From the NCBI GenBank assembly GCA_032821775.1, contig JAVLRN010000001.1, forward strand, positions 3,720,001 to 3,784,000: a stretch of DNA of 64,000 nt, written 5' to 3'. Both the position numbers and the translations under genes were made by a program. This DNA is from Sanguinoderma infundibulare. Taxonomy: Eukaryota > Basidiomycota > Agaricomycetes > Polyporales > Polyporaceae. Shown piece by piece: positions 10,635-26,700 of this stretch (the stretch's first letter is position 1; every line of letters begins with the position of its first letter). Below the pieces are notes generated by a model. The model saw nothing but the letters and a program-made list of their open reading frames with translations. It searched no databases and was not told where the DNA came from.

Positions 10635-13600
10635 TCACTCTGCTAGCGTAGCCGACGTGCTAGTGTCCGGCTTGGGTGTCCGTTTCTTAGCCTTCTTCTC
10701 CGTGTCCTTCCCGCCCCCACTCCCGCTCCCTGCCGCGCCCTTCTTTTTCTTCACCTTCGTGACCTTGATCGCCTCCGGGGTGCTGGGCCGCGGCTCGTCG
10801 GCGTCCAGGTCGTATGCCGGGAACCGCGACGGCGTTGGTGCGGCCGCGCCGACACCCACATGATGGCTGAGCGGCGTCGCCGATCGCGAGCCGTACGAGG
10901 GGGAAGGATAGCCCGTCGCGGGCCGCTGCGGCTGCGGAGAGAGGGCGACGAATGGTGCGGCGGCGGGCGCGGGCGAGATGCCAACGCCAACGCCCTCTGG
11001 CATCTCGCCCGTCCTGTCGATGACGAACGACTGCGAGGGCGGTGCGGAGGTGCTCCGGAGGCTCGGGAGGCGCGCTGTCGGAGTAGCTGTGTGACGTATA
11101 TAACGTTAACCCCCCCCGTTCCGGCAGGTCGGAGGAAGCAAGGGGGTTTGGAGGAAGCATGGACAAGCATGGACGTCGTGTTGTCCGGGGCGCCAGGAGT
11201 CGGAGAAGGAAAACGTGCCACGGTGTATTAGGGTAGGGTTGTCGGAGAGCGCGAGTGGGACGACGGGCAGGGGCACGAGAGCGGTTTGGGGTCGAATGCG
11301 GTGGCGGTATGTCGTTATGGCCGTGTCGCATAATGTCGTAAATCCGTGAGCCCCGGGCTGCGGCGACCATCATGTGAATGGGCGGTGCGGACGTACCTGG
11401 GGGTGGTGGCGGCAGGTCATCCAGCTTGACCACCGGGATGGACTCGATGTCGGCGGCGCCCAACCTTGTCGGAGGAGGGCGGTCGTCGATGAGGTAGTAA
11501 GGGTCGTCCCGCAGCCGCTCCAGCCGCTCGGCCTTCCGCTGCAAGGCAAAGCAAAAAGAAAACAGGGCATCCAGACCCCAGTCATCAGTCAGCCAGTCCG
11601 TCAGGACAAAACACAAGCACGACCCGAGAAGAAGAAGACCGAGGCGCTGCGGTGTCACCGCTATATCCGCCACGGCGACACAGGGGACGACAATGTCAAA
11701 ACTTCGACACTCACGCGCTCGCGCTCTGCCCGGTCCTCCTCGGTCTCGATCGTCGCCACACCGTACCCGTCGCCGTCCAGATCCTGATCCTCTCCGTCGT
11801 CCGCCACCTCCTTCGCCCGCAATTTCCCCTTGCGCCTCGACTTCCCCGCCCCCTCCTTTCGCTTGCCCTTCTTGCCCTTCTTCCCCTCGAGCGCCTCGTC
11901 CGTGGCGTCCCCTGGCACAGGCGTGGGCTCTTCCTGGAAAGGTACGATCCATGCGTCCAGGTCCAAACCCTCGGGCACCGGGACGCTTGATTGCGCCGAG
12001 AGTGCTACCGCATTGAGCTCGTACGCGCCAAACAGCGGTTTGATGAGGTATAGGCTCTTCGGGAAACTGGGTTCCGGCGTAGAGGACGCGGGCACGGACA
12101 GGGTCGACGGCTCGCCAAAACCCTCTGCGGCTAGGCTCATGCTCGACATGAGATCATTGCGCGCCTGCGGCTTGTACGCGCCCAGATCGGCGCGGATGAA
12201 CGTAAAGAGTTGGAGCAGCTCGGAGGCCTGGAAGGTCGTGGACGGGTGGGTGAGGAGGAGAAGGTTAAGACAGCGGCATGAGCTACGGCGCAGGCGAGAA
12301 AAGGACGCACCCGTTCCTGCACCTCGATGTCTGTATGTGTTACAAAGCTCGAGAGAGTGTCAACGATGTCGTCGACGACTCCACGGACCTTGGGCAGGTC
12401 GTCGTCATCCCAGCGATCGGCGAGCTCCCCCGCCCACGACCCGAAGACCTTCAATGCCGCGTGCAGATAGACGGCGACGGTATCAGCGGGCAACGCCGCA
12501 ATGCGGGGTTGCAAAAGATAGGATAGAAGTTTGTGCGGCTCCGCAAGTTCGCTAGAATGCCGACACAATCGCCTCAGCAGACGCGCTATTGACATGTGCT
12601 GTAACACCTACCTGCAATATTCGCCGCAGATCCACGCAGCTGCCCAGAGGACCTCCGGACACCCGCCATCGTCGGACGCATTGTGTAAGAACGAATCGTC
12701 GCTCAGGAGCTTGACCATGACTTGAACTGCGTAGCGCCGCGCCGCACGCACCCGTCCGGCGATATCAACCAGCTGCTCCCGAATGTCCGCTCCGACGTTC
12801 ACGCGGGCTACGTATGCAAGGTCGACGAGAACGGATATGTACCACTCGAAGTCCGTGATGTTGTCGTACAGGTCTTGTGATCCCAGTAACAAGATCCTCT
12901 GGGCAAGCGTCAGTCGATAAGCAGGAGACTGAGATGGAAGGCCTCCAACTCGAGCCGTTGAAGCGTCTCGGGAAGGACCGATTTGGGAGAGTGCTTGTGA
13001 CGCAGATGGGAGAGCCACGGATTCGGATTTGACCAGGTGGGATAGGAGGTGTTGCAAGATGGGCTGGAGGTTGTGTCGGCTGACCTAACGAGAAGTCGCG
13101 TAAGTTCGCCTTCTATGCCATAACCAGACTGAAGGAAATACGCAGACCATAGCAGAGACCAAGTCGAGAGCCCGCATCCGGATGCTGATGTCCTCGTCAT
13201 TGATACTGGACAGAATCATATCTTGGTACTCCGCTACGAGCTCCGGGTGCGTGGGCACAATCTTGACCAATGCGAGCAATGCGATGTACTTCACTGCAAC
13301 GGCCAGTGGTCAACTCTATAGCATGTTAGCAGGCATTCACACAAGCTCACAGTTTTGATCGGCATCTTGCAGAAATCCGGCCAACTTGGTGACACATGTT
13401 CGGGCAAGTGCGTTTCCCGAAAGGCCTTGGAGCATGCCACCAATGATGCACGTCCGTACACACTCATATAGGAGAGAAATTGCAGACGTCGTCGAGATGA
13501 GTTCAGTGATTGGCGGTTGTAGTTTCTTCACCAGTCGGGGCTCGTACGGTGTGAGAGTCCCGAACTAGAGAGAACATTAGACGGAAATACTTCCCCGCAG

Positions 13601-14472
13601 GAATGTAGCGCGCCTCACAAGTTTAATGATTTTGATCAACATCCAATTGTTTGAAGACGTAGTCAAAAGATGAAACAACTGTGGTGCCAGGGGAAGGTAG
13701 TCTCTAGGGTTTTGTGAAGCCATCTCGCAGAGAACGTTCACCGTCGCTGCAACAACACCTACAGAACAGTGTGAATGAAGGTACTTCAAATGCGGGACGA
13801 ACAGCGCACCAGAGTCAGGATCATCGAGCTTGTCCTGAAGGCGATTCATGCTTGAAGGTAATACGTCGGGATACTTGGTGAATACCTTGTACATGGCCAG
13901 AACCGCACGTTTCCGTACATGTGGACGCGAATGGTTGAGCATAGCAACCAATTCTGGGGAAAGATCTCGAGCCAACTCGGGGGTGACAATGTGAGACAAT
14001 CCGTTCAATGCGATAGCGACGTCATCTGGTCTCGAGCCCAAGTCCTGGGAATGCCGACGTCAAACCAGGACGGGACTCCATGCGAATGCTACATACCTTC
14101 TTGAGTAGATTCGTCGTAAGCATCAGGACGTCCGTATCTTGTTGGAAGGACTGGGCTGCCGCCAGGTATCCGATGGTTTTGAGGTGTATTCGGGAAGCCG
14201 ACATAACTTCGACCACATGGAAGGATGCCCAATTCATGTGATAGCCGAGCATGTGCAACTTGCATAGGGCGGCTCGAACTGAGAGGCACACGCAAGAGAA
14301 CAAAACTGACACGTACGTATGTGAGTTTCAGGACGGCAGCAGCCTTTATCTCCATGTCTTTGCTCTTGATCTCCTGCCGAATCTCCTCCACTGCCTGAGA
14401 GATGAACTTGCTCTCATCCCTTTTATTGGCGCGCAGGCCTCGGATAAGGTCTTGGAGTGTGCGCTCCCACAT
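10635..14472 (-). CDS. APL5: AP-3 adaptor complex subunit delta
   Basis: Large subunit of the AP-3 clathrin-adaptor complex, which sorts cargo from the Golgi/endosome to the vacuole. It starts MWERTLQDLIRGLRANKRDE, the expected N-terminus of AP-3 delta. The adaptin trunk follows in order: KLTY, then MLGYHMNWASFHVVEVMSAS, IGYLAAAQSF, DVLMLTTNLLKK, HVRKRAVLAMYKVF, SNNWMLIKIIKL and TTSAISLLYECV. Armadillo-like helices continue to about 12140. The C-terminus has a lysine-rich linker (KGKKGKRKEGAGKSRRKGK), the family's RAERERV/KAERLERLRDDPYYL region and a Pro/Ala-rich, Lys-rich end (KVKKKKG...). Roughly ten introns interrupt it. Start choice is clear because the first codons already match the family. 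Confidence 0.94.
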
Positions 14473-14570
14473 TTGACCGCGGAAAACCCGACAAAACAGC
14501 CCTAGAATGTGGCAGCAGAAGATGTCCAGAAGCGTGCGCCGCTGTCAGTGTGTGTATAACCAGGACCGAG

Positions 14571-15366
14571 ATGGCAGACCGGGACCAGCTCGAGATTTTG
14601 GAAGCACAGGATAGAGACCGACAACAGGAACAATTGACAGCAGCAAGCGAGGTACGTCGCACAGATGTCGAGAGCACGAAAAGCAAGAGGCGGAAGGCCA
14701 GGAGGGTGTATGCGGCGGTGGAGGCAAGCTGCTCGAATGCTGCTCGCTGCAGTGATCCCATGACCGAAGCGACCCCAGGCTCGATATGGCAGGTATTTCG
14801 CACGCCGGCCAACCTCGGTAACCGCCCATTTATTCCGACCAACCGACACTGTACTCTGCGCATAGTATGTTCTCCTCGCACTGCTGCCTCTGACAGGTTC
14901 AATTCTCATCCAAAGATCCTCCACTTGCGCCGTCGATGTCATAGAAACACTGCGTGGCATCTGCCATGCTTGCAGATCGCTCTATGCGGGACTTTTTCGC
15001 ACTGGAGGTCAGAGATTCACTGGTACCGAGGGTAGTGCGAAGATGAAGCTGAGCAATTCTTCCTGGCATGCCGTCACCCTGAACCAATTTTCGTATGCTT
15101 CAAGTAACGTACAATTCCCTGGCTCTAAGATTAACCGGCTACCCGTTACAGGCCACATCTTCCAGGGCATCTCCACGACGTTCCCCGGGTCGCATGACGG
15201 CCACTCCGAAGACGATCGTCTCCGGGCATTTTTGTCCAATGGCTGTAGACGGCTCCCAACGATGGCACCGGCACGTACGGTACGCACGCCCCCGCTGACA
15301 AGATCACCTGGCGCCGAGCATTCTCCAATACCTGCAAACCTTGGAACGAACGGAGCAAAACGCTGA
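14571..15366 (+). CDS. possible multi-exon gene of unknown function
   Basis: From the ATG at 14571 an open frame reads MADRDQLEILEAQDRDRQQ, a charged coiled-coil-like start, then SIWQVFRTPANLGNRPFIP with a regular amino-acid mix, to about 15035. A second open frame, roughly 14930-15366, contains LFRTGGQRFTGTEGSAKMKL and looks protein-like. The two are in different frames, and I found no clean splice pair joining them. It is divergent from AP-3 delta, with 98 bp between the ATGs. I do not recognise the family. It could be a real gene with a missed intron, a decaying gene, or chance. Confidence 0.3.
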
Positions 15367-16727
15367 GCATTACGCCATGTGGCTGCCCGAGCCCACGTTT
15401 TGCGGCGGAAAAGCGGAGAGGAAAGGAAGAATCCCGGTGGAGAATGTTCAACGCTCAGTGCTCACATGTGGGCCCGATGCGGCGGCGCTCAGCCACTGTC
15501 CGGTTACTCATCCACCAAGCTCGGTGTCTACTGTCAAGCTATCAGTCGCAAGTACTCCGGCACATTCATTAGTATTGGTATTAACGTCAAACTTCAGCCT
15601 ATCGCCCGTCCTCTCGTTCCACCTAGGCCAGACTATTCCAAGCTAGATTCCACCTCAAGCGACGACCGGTTGACATCAATACAATGGGTTCCAGTAGAAT
15701 CCTATCCACAAGAAGGTATAGGCAGTCATGCGATGCTGTTGACGTCAAGCCCTGTAGCACTGACTTGGTAAAGTACACAATTTGTATAGGGCTTTCAATG
15801 GGTGGCGGACTATTAACGCATTCCGAGCATCCGGATAGCAAAGTCCGAGGCGATAAATGGGGCCAAACGACAGCCGACGCTAAGGATAAGAACTGAAGGC
15901 TCCCGTCCCTAGATACGCACTGACGACGAATCGCGGCAGTCGATATTCCCCACCAGACAGCCACTCCACCTGTTTGTTGTCTTGGTATGCGATCGCGGGC
16001 GCTGGGTGGGTCTTTATCAAACGGAGACCCTGTTCTCAGGACTGTCCAGTAAGCAAGGAACCCACACGACCTCACCGGCGGACTGAATCAACATCGGGCC
16101 CCTGATTGTGGCACGACTACTGGCCATCACCACCGACTGCCCAGTACTATTTGAGAACGACTGTCAGGCCCGGCGTCATCCACACGGTCCCAAATGAATC
16201 CTAGCTTCTACATCTAGCGCGCGACGGGCGCGTTAGCCCCATCCTCCGACCGCAGTACATGTTACGTACCCATTGACTCAATTCTGAAGAAGCCCGGGTC
16301 CCGGGGTCCGAGCGCCTGCTCGGGCTGTGAACGAAACTGTCAATCGGACACCATGGTCAATCCCCCCCCACGCACTTGCCACTCGCGCAGACCAACAGAA
16401 TTCAAACTCACCGACTGTTCCGGCGTGTATTCTGCCCACGGGCTTCTCGCCCCGATGCATCTTGCGACGGGTCACAGTGGCTCAGGCTCAGGAACAGGCG
16501 GGGAAGGTGTCCCGGCGACTGGGGCAAAGGGCCCTTGGTACGATCGAGCGACAAATCGCGGCAGCTACGGAGGAACAGCGCCAGCGTATCCTCTTTCCGG
16601 CTAGCCTTCGCGTCAGAGTTGGTAGCCACCGAACCAGGGCGATGTCCCGCCGCCCATCCACAGATAAAAGGACGCGAGGGCTTGCCTGTGTTGTCTCTCC
16701 AAGCCGGTTCTCCACCCATCTTTCAAC
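15367..16727. other. intergenic, nothing recognised
   Basis: Open frames up to about 250 codons occur (for example one starting 16327), but these overlap the start of the dioxygenase gene in another frame and show no domain. The region upstream of 16728 should contain that gene's promoter. No TATA box or repeat was identified. Confidence 0.4.
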
Positions 16728-18166
16728 ATGCCCGCTCTCACCTCCGTCCCCGAGAACTTTCCCGCGAACGTTCCAACGCACCCGCTCATCGTCGTCGACT
16801 ACCAGCTTCTCCGAGCCGGAAGCAGCGATGAGATCGCGAAACTCTGGCACGCCGCCACCCATCTGGGCTTCTGGTAGTGAGTACCAGCCACGTCCGGAGA
16901 TATTCGCCCCGAGCGTCAAGTCTAACACACATTACCACAGCCTCAGCAACCACGGCGTCGACCGAGAGGTTAACGCCATGTTTGATGTTGGCGCGGAGAC
17001 GCTAGCGCTGCCACTGGCCGAGAAAATGAAGTTCGAGCAAGGCGACAACGGCGACTCCTTTGGGTAGGTGTTCGCCAATCAGCCTGAGTATTCAGATCTA
17101 AAGTTGGGTCTCTGTCAGATACAAGGCCCGAGGAACCATCGTGACGGACCTGAATGGCACGCGAGACACTGTCGAGTTCCTGAACATCTCCCAGGATGAC
17201 ACACTCTCGTGGCCTCGTGCCACTCATCGGACGTACCCATCTACCGTGAACGCGAGGATGGAGGACGCCGTGATTCCCTTCGTCCGGAAGTCGATGGCGG
17301 TCAACAACACGATCCTAGACATCTTTGAACGGATTCTCGGACTCCCAAGGGGAACCCTCGCTGATCTCCACGCGACACGGGAGGACTCGGGAAGCGAAGC
17401 AAGGGTAGTAAAGACACCTCCCAACCAGAGCAGCGTGGGCATCGGAGCGCACACCGACTTTGGAACACTGGTCAGTGTTTTTGGCTTATCTGCATGCCAA
17501 CGGCAGGCTGACCGGTGTTCCGCAGACATTCCTTCACAACCGTCTCGGAGGGCTTCAGGTCATGCCACCTGGCTCACAAGACTGGCTTTACGTGAAGGTA
17601 CGCATCTATATTTGGCGGCACGACGCTGGTTTCGCTGAGACGTTGTCGTCGATAGCCTGTCCTGGGACATGCCATTTGCAACATTGGAGATGCGCTTTCG
17701 ATATTCAGCGGCGGCGTCTTGCGCTCAAACCTGCATCGTGTGATGTACGCTGTGCTATCACTCCGCTGAAACTCGTTCTCACCTCGCCCATCACTCGCAG
17801 GCCTCCGCCCGGGCAACAATCGCGGTTCGAGCGGTATTCCGTCGCATTCTTCACCCGTCCGAACAACGACGTGGTCCTCCGGCCTCTCGTGGAGAAGAGC
17901 AGGACGATTGCGGACGCGGCGGCGAAGAACCCGAGGGAGGAGTACAACGCGGGTGCGACCGCGGGGGAATGGACGGCGCGGCGGATCAAGAAACTCAGGA
18001 TAAGGAACCGGAAGGTCAGTCAGCGTGAATGCGACTCAACCCGCGAAGCTTTGCGCTTACGGCTCTTCCATGTTGTGCACAGGGTCCGGAAACGTGGTAC
18101 GAGGCAAAGGGCACCGAGCACCAAGGATTGAGGCACGGGCCCGAAACAATTCGCGCGACGGCATGA
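16728..18166 (+). CDS. 2-oxoglutarate/Fe(II)-dependent dioxygenase, isopenicillin-N-synthase-like
   Basis: Soluble non-haem iron oxygenase of the DIOX_N plus 2OG-FeII_Oxy architecture. It starts MPALTSVPENFPANVPTHP. DIOX_N features are the DEIAKLWHAATHLGFW segment and YLSNHGVDREVNAMFDVG after the first intron. The catalytic core has the H-x-D pair in IGAHTDFGTL, the distal His in FSGGVLRSNLHRV and the R-x-S co-substrate motif in RFERYSVAFF, so the iron and 2OG ligands are all present. The last exon gives GPETWYEAKGTEHQGLRHG and ends at 18166. About five short introns. Members act in secondary metabolism or hydroxylate small molecules; the substrate cannot be read from sequence. No obvious biosynthetic partners lie beside it. 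Confidence 0.9.
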
Positions 18167-18817
18167 AAGCGACGGGTAGCGTTCATTCTTGAGTACCAGA
18201 CCAGTCTACCGAGGATATATCTTATTCTGTATTATCATGCTTGTAGTACTATAGCGACTATGATGTTTGCGAGCTTGTAGTAATACTTCACCTAGTATAC
18301 CAGAGTCACCTGAATACCAGACGTTAGTGAAGCGGATAACTTGCGTTGCGCTGGAAGATGATGCCTCGGTATCGTGCAATGCATGGAGAGCAGATCCATC
18401 GCAGACATGTGAACATGGTCGAAACAGATCGCGGAGTCAGACGACGGGTCACCAACGTCCTCCGCGCGGAGTTGCGTTGTGATCGAGGGCGCTTAGTGCG
18501 CCAGCTCGGCTCCGGCCAGGCGGCAGTGGCTATGTCCCGAGTTATTGAACGCCCAGGTGGCACCAGCCCTTGTACTTCGACTACCATCTAGGTCTCACCG
18601 ACGTCACATTTGAACAAACGGCGACCACATTGTCGGGCACCCGGTGCTTGGAATAACCGCGTACGGTGAATATAGTACGTCACGTCAAGCTTATTCGTGC
18701 ATCCCAGGCGCATATCCATCGAAGTGCTGAATAGCCGAGTTTCCAGACTGCCCGCCGCCCGCCCGAGTGGGAACCAAGAACGGCAACCAATCGCACCGCC
18801 CGTTCGCCGCAGACGGC
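18167..18817. other. intergenic between dioxygenase and NXT1-like gene
   Basis: About 650 bp with AT-richer sequence near 18180-18320 (3' UTR of the dioxygenase). Nothing else is recognised. The small plus-strand open frame from about 18346 has no recognisable features. Confidence 0.45.
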
Positions 18818-19466
18818 ATGAGCACCTTGACACCCAACGAGTAAGCCGCTGTCCCCATATCCGTCTCCCCTCCTCTCCTCGAGCTCGAGCTCGTGCACGA
18901 ATGTTCACAACAGTTTTCGGACCCGAACTAACGCCGCTTTCGTCCCCTCCAGCATCGAGATCGCCACTCGCGCGGCGGACCATTTCACGCGCCTCTACTA
19001 CTCCACGTACGACTCCGCGACGCGCGCCGACGACCTGCCCAACTTCTACCGGCCGAACTCGGCCTTGACGTGGAACGGCAAGCCGTTTGAGGGCGTCGAC
19101 GGCGTCCGCGAGCTCGTTTCCGGCATCCCCGCGACAAAGCACGAGGTCCAGTCCTTCGATTGTCACCCCATCCCAGGTCCGTCCGTCCGTCCCTCCCCCA
19201 TTCTCACCTTCAGGGCGCACGTCTGACGTCAAAAAAAAACAGGGAGCCAGCCGCCTTCGCTGCTGGTGACCGTGTCGGGCATCGTCACCCACGGCAAGGG
19301 GCCAGCCGCGAACCCCGCCAACGCGCCGCGAAACAACGTCGACGGCCACCCACGCGTTTTCTCACAGACGTTCATGCTCGCCCCGGACCCGAACGCGCCC
19401 CCAACCAAATCCGGGGAGGTCGCGAAATACTACATAACTGCAGACGCCTTACGTTTCGTCGGCTAG
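18818..19466 (+). CDS. NTF2-like mRNA export cofactor, NXT1/p15-like
   Basis: Small three-exon gene of about 150 residues. It starts MSTLTPND and is spliced to IEIATRAADHFTRLYYSTYD, the N-terminal helix of the NTF2 fold. LPNFYRPNSALTWNGKPFEG is the typical pocket-forming segment, and the next exon is a beta-rich half (SLLVTVSGIVTHG, VFSQTFMLAPDPN, KYYITADALRFVG). Length and layout fit p15/NXT1, which pairs with the Mex67/TAP receptor for mRNA export through nuclear pores. A plain NTF2 or another SnoaL-like protein is less likely because of the VFSQTFML...YYITADALRF ending. Introns follow CCCAACGA and CATCCCAG. Confidence 0.83.
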
Positions 19467-19817
19467 GCACGAGGGCCACGACTGTCAACGTACGCGACGT
19501 CCAGATTCAAGGATCCGAGCACGACTGATTCCTCCCCAGAGCTTGCGTCTTTCCAGCATGTACTTAGTTCGTATCTTGGCTCATGGCGGATCGCGAAGCA
19601 CAAGGGTCGTTCGACGTCCATTTTACATATCATCATTCCGCCGTTCTAAACGTGGGTAAAAGAACTCGCATCGAAGGGAAGCGAATGCCGCCACGTAGCC
19701 GCAACACACAGAACCGAACAGTAGTCCTGGATGAATGTGGCAGATAGCATTATAGAATGGTAGTATACAACACGCGACCGCCGTCTCCAAGTCCTGAAAC
19801 GCACGCAACGAACGCAA
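19467..19817. other. convergent 3' intergenic region
   Basis: About 350 bp between the stop codons of the NXT1-like and Prp22 genes. It should contain both 3' UTRs. No gene or repeat is seen. Confidence 0.5.
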
Positions 19818-23594
<3,777 letters not shown>

Positions 23595-23779
23595 GGTGGA
23601 TCGGAGTCGAGAGGTAAATCGTCGACCGCAACCGCGTTGCTTCGAAGTACAATGCGTCTGGTTCAACTCGGTTCGGAGCTTGGTTCGGTTAAGCCTGCTG
23701 AGTAAGCACAGAATAGTAATGTAAGGTTGGATATGGGCGTCTATTAACCTTGTCTTTCTACAAACCGCGGCATGCAAGG
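23595..23779. promoter_or_regulatory. 185-bp bidirectional promoter between two DEAH helicase genes
   Basis: The start codons of Prp22 (-) and the DHX57/DHX29-like gene (+) are only 185 bp apart, so both core promoters and 5' UTRs must fit here. No TATA box was seen. Divergent arrangement is read directly; shared regulation is inference. Confidence 0.6.
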
Positions 23780-26700
23780 ATGCCTCCCAAGAGAGGCATC
23801 GTCAAGTCCGGAAATGCTGGCAACTCTTCGAAAGTGTCCAAAACACCTCCGACGACCGCACCGGCCTCTGATGAGAAGCCCCTTTTCCCACCTGGCTCCA
23901 AATATCCTTTGAGTTTACTTCATGAGAGGTATGTACCTCGCGCTGCGGATAATGAATCAGTTTTTGCTCTGTTCTGTACTTCAAGGCCAGCGTGGCCATC
24001 CGAATCTCAGACGATGAATTCTTTCGCTTACTTGCCGATAGGTGTCAGAAAAATGGCTGGGAGAAGCCCATCGTCGACACGGTACCTCGTCCTCCAAGCT
24101 GGCAGACCGCTGTCCAACCTGACTGACGGTAACCATCCATAGCGAAGGCAGGGAGATGGCTACTCATTCTCTGTCATGTTGAGCAGAGCCAACAAAAAGA
24201 GTTCCGAACGCGAGGCCGTTCGTCTGGAGCCTCACCCGCCCTACGTGATGCCATCGGCTCTCGAGGCGCGCCATTGGGGTGCAACATACGCGCTTTACCG
24301 GGTAGGAGTTGTTCAGGGATCCCCTCTATGCGTCTAACGGTTTCTTTTCTTTTAGTTCTGTAACGGCATCCAGCTCGATCGTGTCCTTCCTCCAGGCCCC
24401 CGAGAGTACTGGAAACAGTTAACTACCGAACACAAGGCAGCCCCAGCTCACCAGAGTTGGATGTACGAAGCCGATCCATTTGCCGCTCGCAAGGCGGTGA
24501 ACGAAAGACAGGAGAAAGCCGCCCAGAAGAAAGAAGAAGCGAATCGACCCGACAGCAGCTCGAGGCCTACTCAGCAGTCGCCAGAATTCGCCAACGCTCC
24601 TGAAGCGAAGATGTCGACTGCCCTCAGAGATCTAGTCGAAGATGCAGTCAAGAAGGTCGGTATATGTGCACCAGTGTGCGCGTGATTCTTCAGCTAACAG
24701 CTTGTGCAGGGATTGGCGATGCATCCGGACGCCGCAGGCGCGGAGCCGATTTGCATCCAGCCCAAGGACCATCCTCGTCTCGCGAAAGATTTAGAGCTCC
24801 TCGGATTCACCCTCGTACAGGCACGGAACACCGTGACGGCTCTGTCCCAACCATCCGCTTTGACTTCAAGTTTGCTTGGACGTCTGCCCGCGTTGCAGGC
24901 TTGCATCGAGTATCTCATCTTGCAGGTGCCGGAATGCGACCTGCCCAAGCGCTTCCTCCCGTCCGTTAACTCTTCCAACCCTTTCATCACTGGGGCGCAC
25001 TCGGGTACGGACGACCTGAAGAAGCGCTGGGTGGAAGACAAAGCGGCCAAAGAATGCGGATGGCCCGCTCACGTCGTGAAGGAGTGTATCGCTCACAAGA
25101 GCGTTGCCGAAGACTGGGGCAGGTTGATCTTCGCTTTGAATTGCAGGCTTGTCGGCGTGGATTGGGCGGAAACAAGTGGTCCCGAGCCTGGAGAGCTCGA
25201 GGTGATGGACCAGGACGAAGTGGAAGCTCTTGGCGGGCGAACCGGGATCAATGGGGAGACGATCCTCCCACTTCCCGTGGCCCCACTGTCACTGCATGTC
25301 ATTGTCCCCGAAGACCGCACACTCCCAGCCTCCGGAACCCATCCACCGATGTACTTCACCTCATCGTCTGTCGCAGCGTATGTCCGTCTGTACATCCTGT
25401 CAAAGCTCATCACTGCCTTCAAAGCTGGTACCCTGCGTGACCCCGGTGAAACAGTCATCATGGCTATCATGCGTCATGTCGAGGAAGAATGGGCTGTGAT
25501 CGAAGAGCAGGGTCCTCCGAGCATTGCTGTGGTGCTGGAGCACCTCCTGCCCAAGGCTCACCAACCTGCTACTGAAGGTACAGATCTCGTCAAAGACGCA
25601 CCAGCGTTCGACTCTTCGACAGGTAAACGCGCAAGGGCACCGCGACGCGATGACCGCACGGATGCGCAAGTCAAGGACGAGTTCGAACGACTCACCCAGA
25701 GGCCCGAATATGCGAAGATGCGGGCGACAAGGGAACGACTTCCGGCGTTTACTTCGAGAAGAAACTTCCTCGATACCCTGAAGACTAGCCGTTGCGTTGT
25801 AGTCGTTGGCGAGACCGGTAAAGATTGGCTTGCCTGTTGTTCTGACGCTGGACTGACCTCGAAGCCAGGATGCGGCAAAACCACACAGCGTGCGATATTC
25901 CTTCTCCGATTTCGTGACCCATATGTTTATGCTCCATTTCTAGTACCTCAGTTCGTTCTTGATGAGCTCATCGCCGCAGGACAAGGCTCAAAAGTCTCGA
26001 TCATCGTGACGCAGCCCCGCAGACTGTCCGCCATCGGAGTCGCTGCTCGAGTCTCCGCAGAGCGTCTCGAGGATGGTTCCGTTGGCTACGCCATCCGTGG
26101 GGAGTCCAAGCAAGGGCCGCATACCAAGATACTCTTTTGTACGACAGGAGTCGTTCTTCGTCGGCTGGGGTCCGGAGACAAGCTCGGAGATGTGACCCAC
26201 GTTGTCGTTGACGAGGTAAGATGGCTTTCCTTGCGACTGACTCTCTCGACCTTAATGACTCGATTTCTAGGTTCATGAGCGCTCCGTTGACGGCGACTTC
26301 CTTCTGCTCGAGCTCCGGGAATTGATGAAAACCCACCGTAATCTCAAGGTTATCCTCATGTCGGCGACTATCAATCATGATATCTTCGTGAAGTACTTCA
26401 ACAACGCGCCCCTTCTCACTATACCCGGCTTCACCCATCCTGTTGAAGATAAGTGAGTAGTCGTCTATTGCCCCGAGGAGGATCCAGGCCAATGCCCGTT
26501 TGCAGGTATCTGGAGGACTTCTTTCTGCAGCTGAACTATCGCCCATCCGGGCACAAGTCCTCAAACAAAGGGAAGGGAAGAGGGAAAGAGGACGATGACG
26601 ATTCCAGCCAAGAACTGCAAAGGTCTGGCCTCGATGAGGAATCTCAGACAGCGATCCGCGCGATAATGCGCTCGGATTCTTTCGACTACGACGTAAGTCG

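Noticed and set aside
10687..11952. 421-codon minus-strand open frame inside the AP-3 delta gene
   Set aside because: It runs through the AP-3 C-terminal exons in another frame, Arg/Ala-rich, no domain. The true exons in the neighbouring frame read as AP-3 delta.
16327..17067. 246-codon plus-strand frame across the start of the dioxygenase
   Set aside because: Different frame from the DIOX_N-containing exons for its first two-thirds; no domain, no supporting splice pattern.
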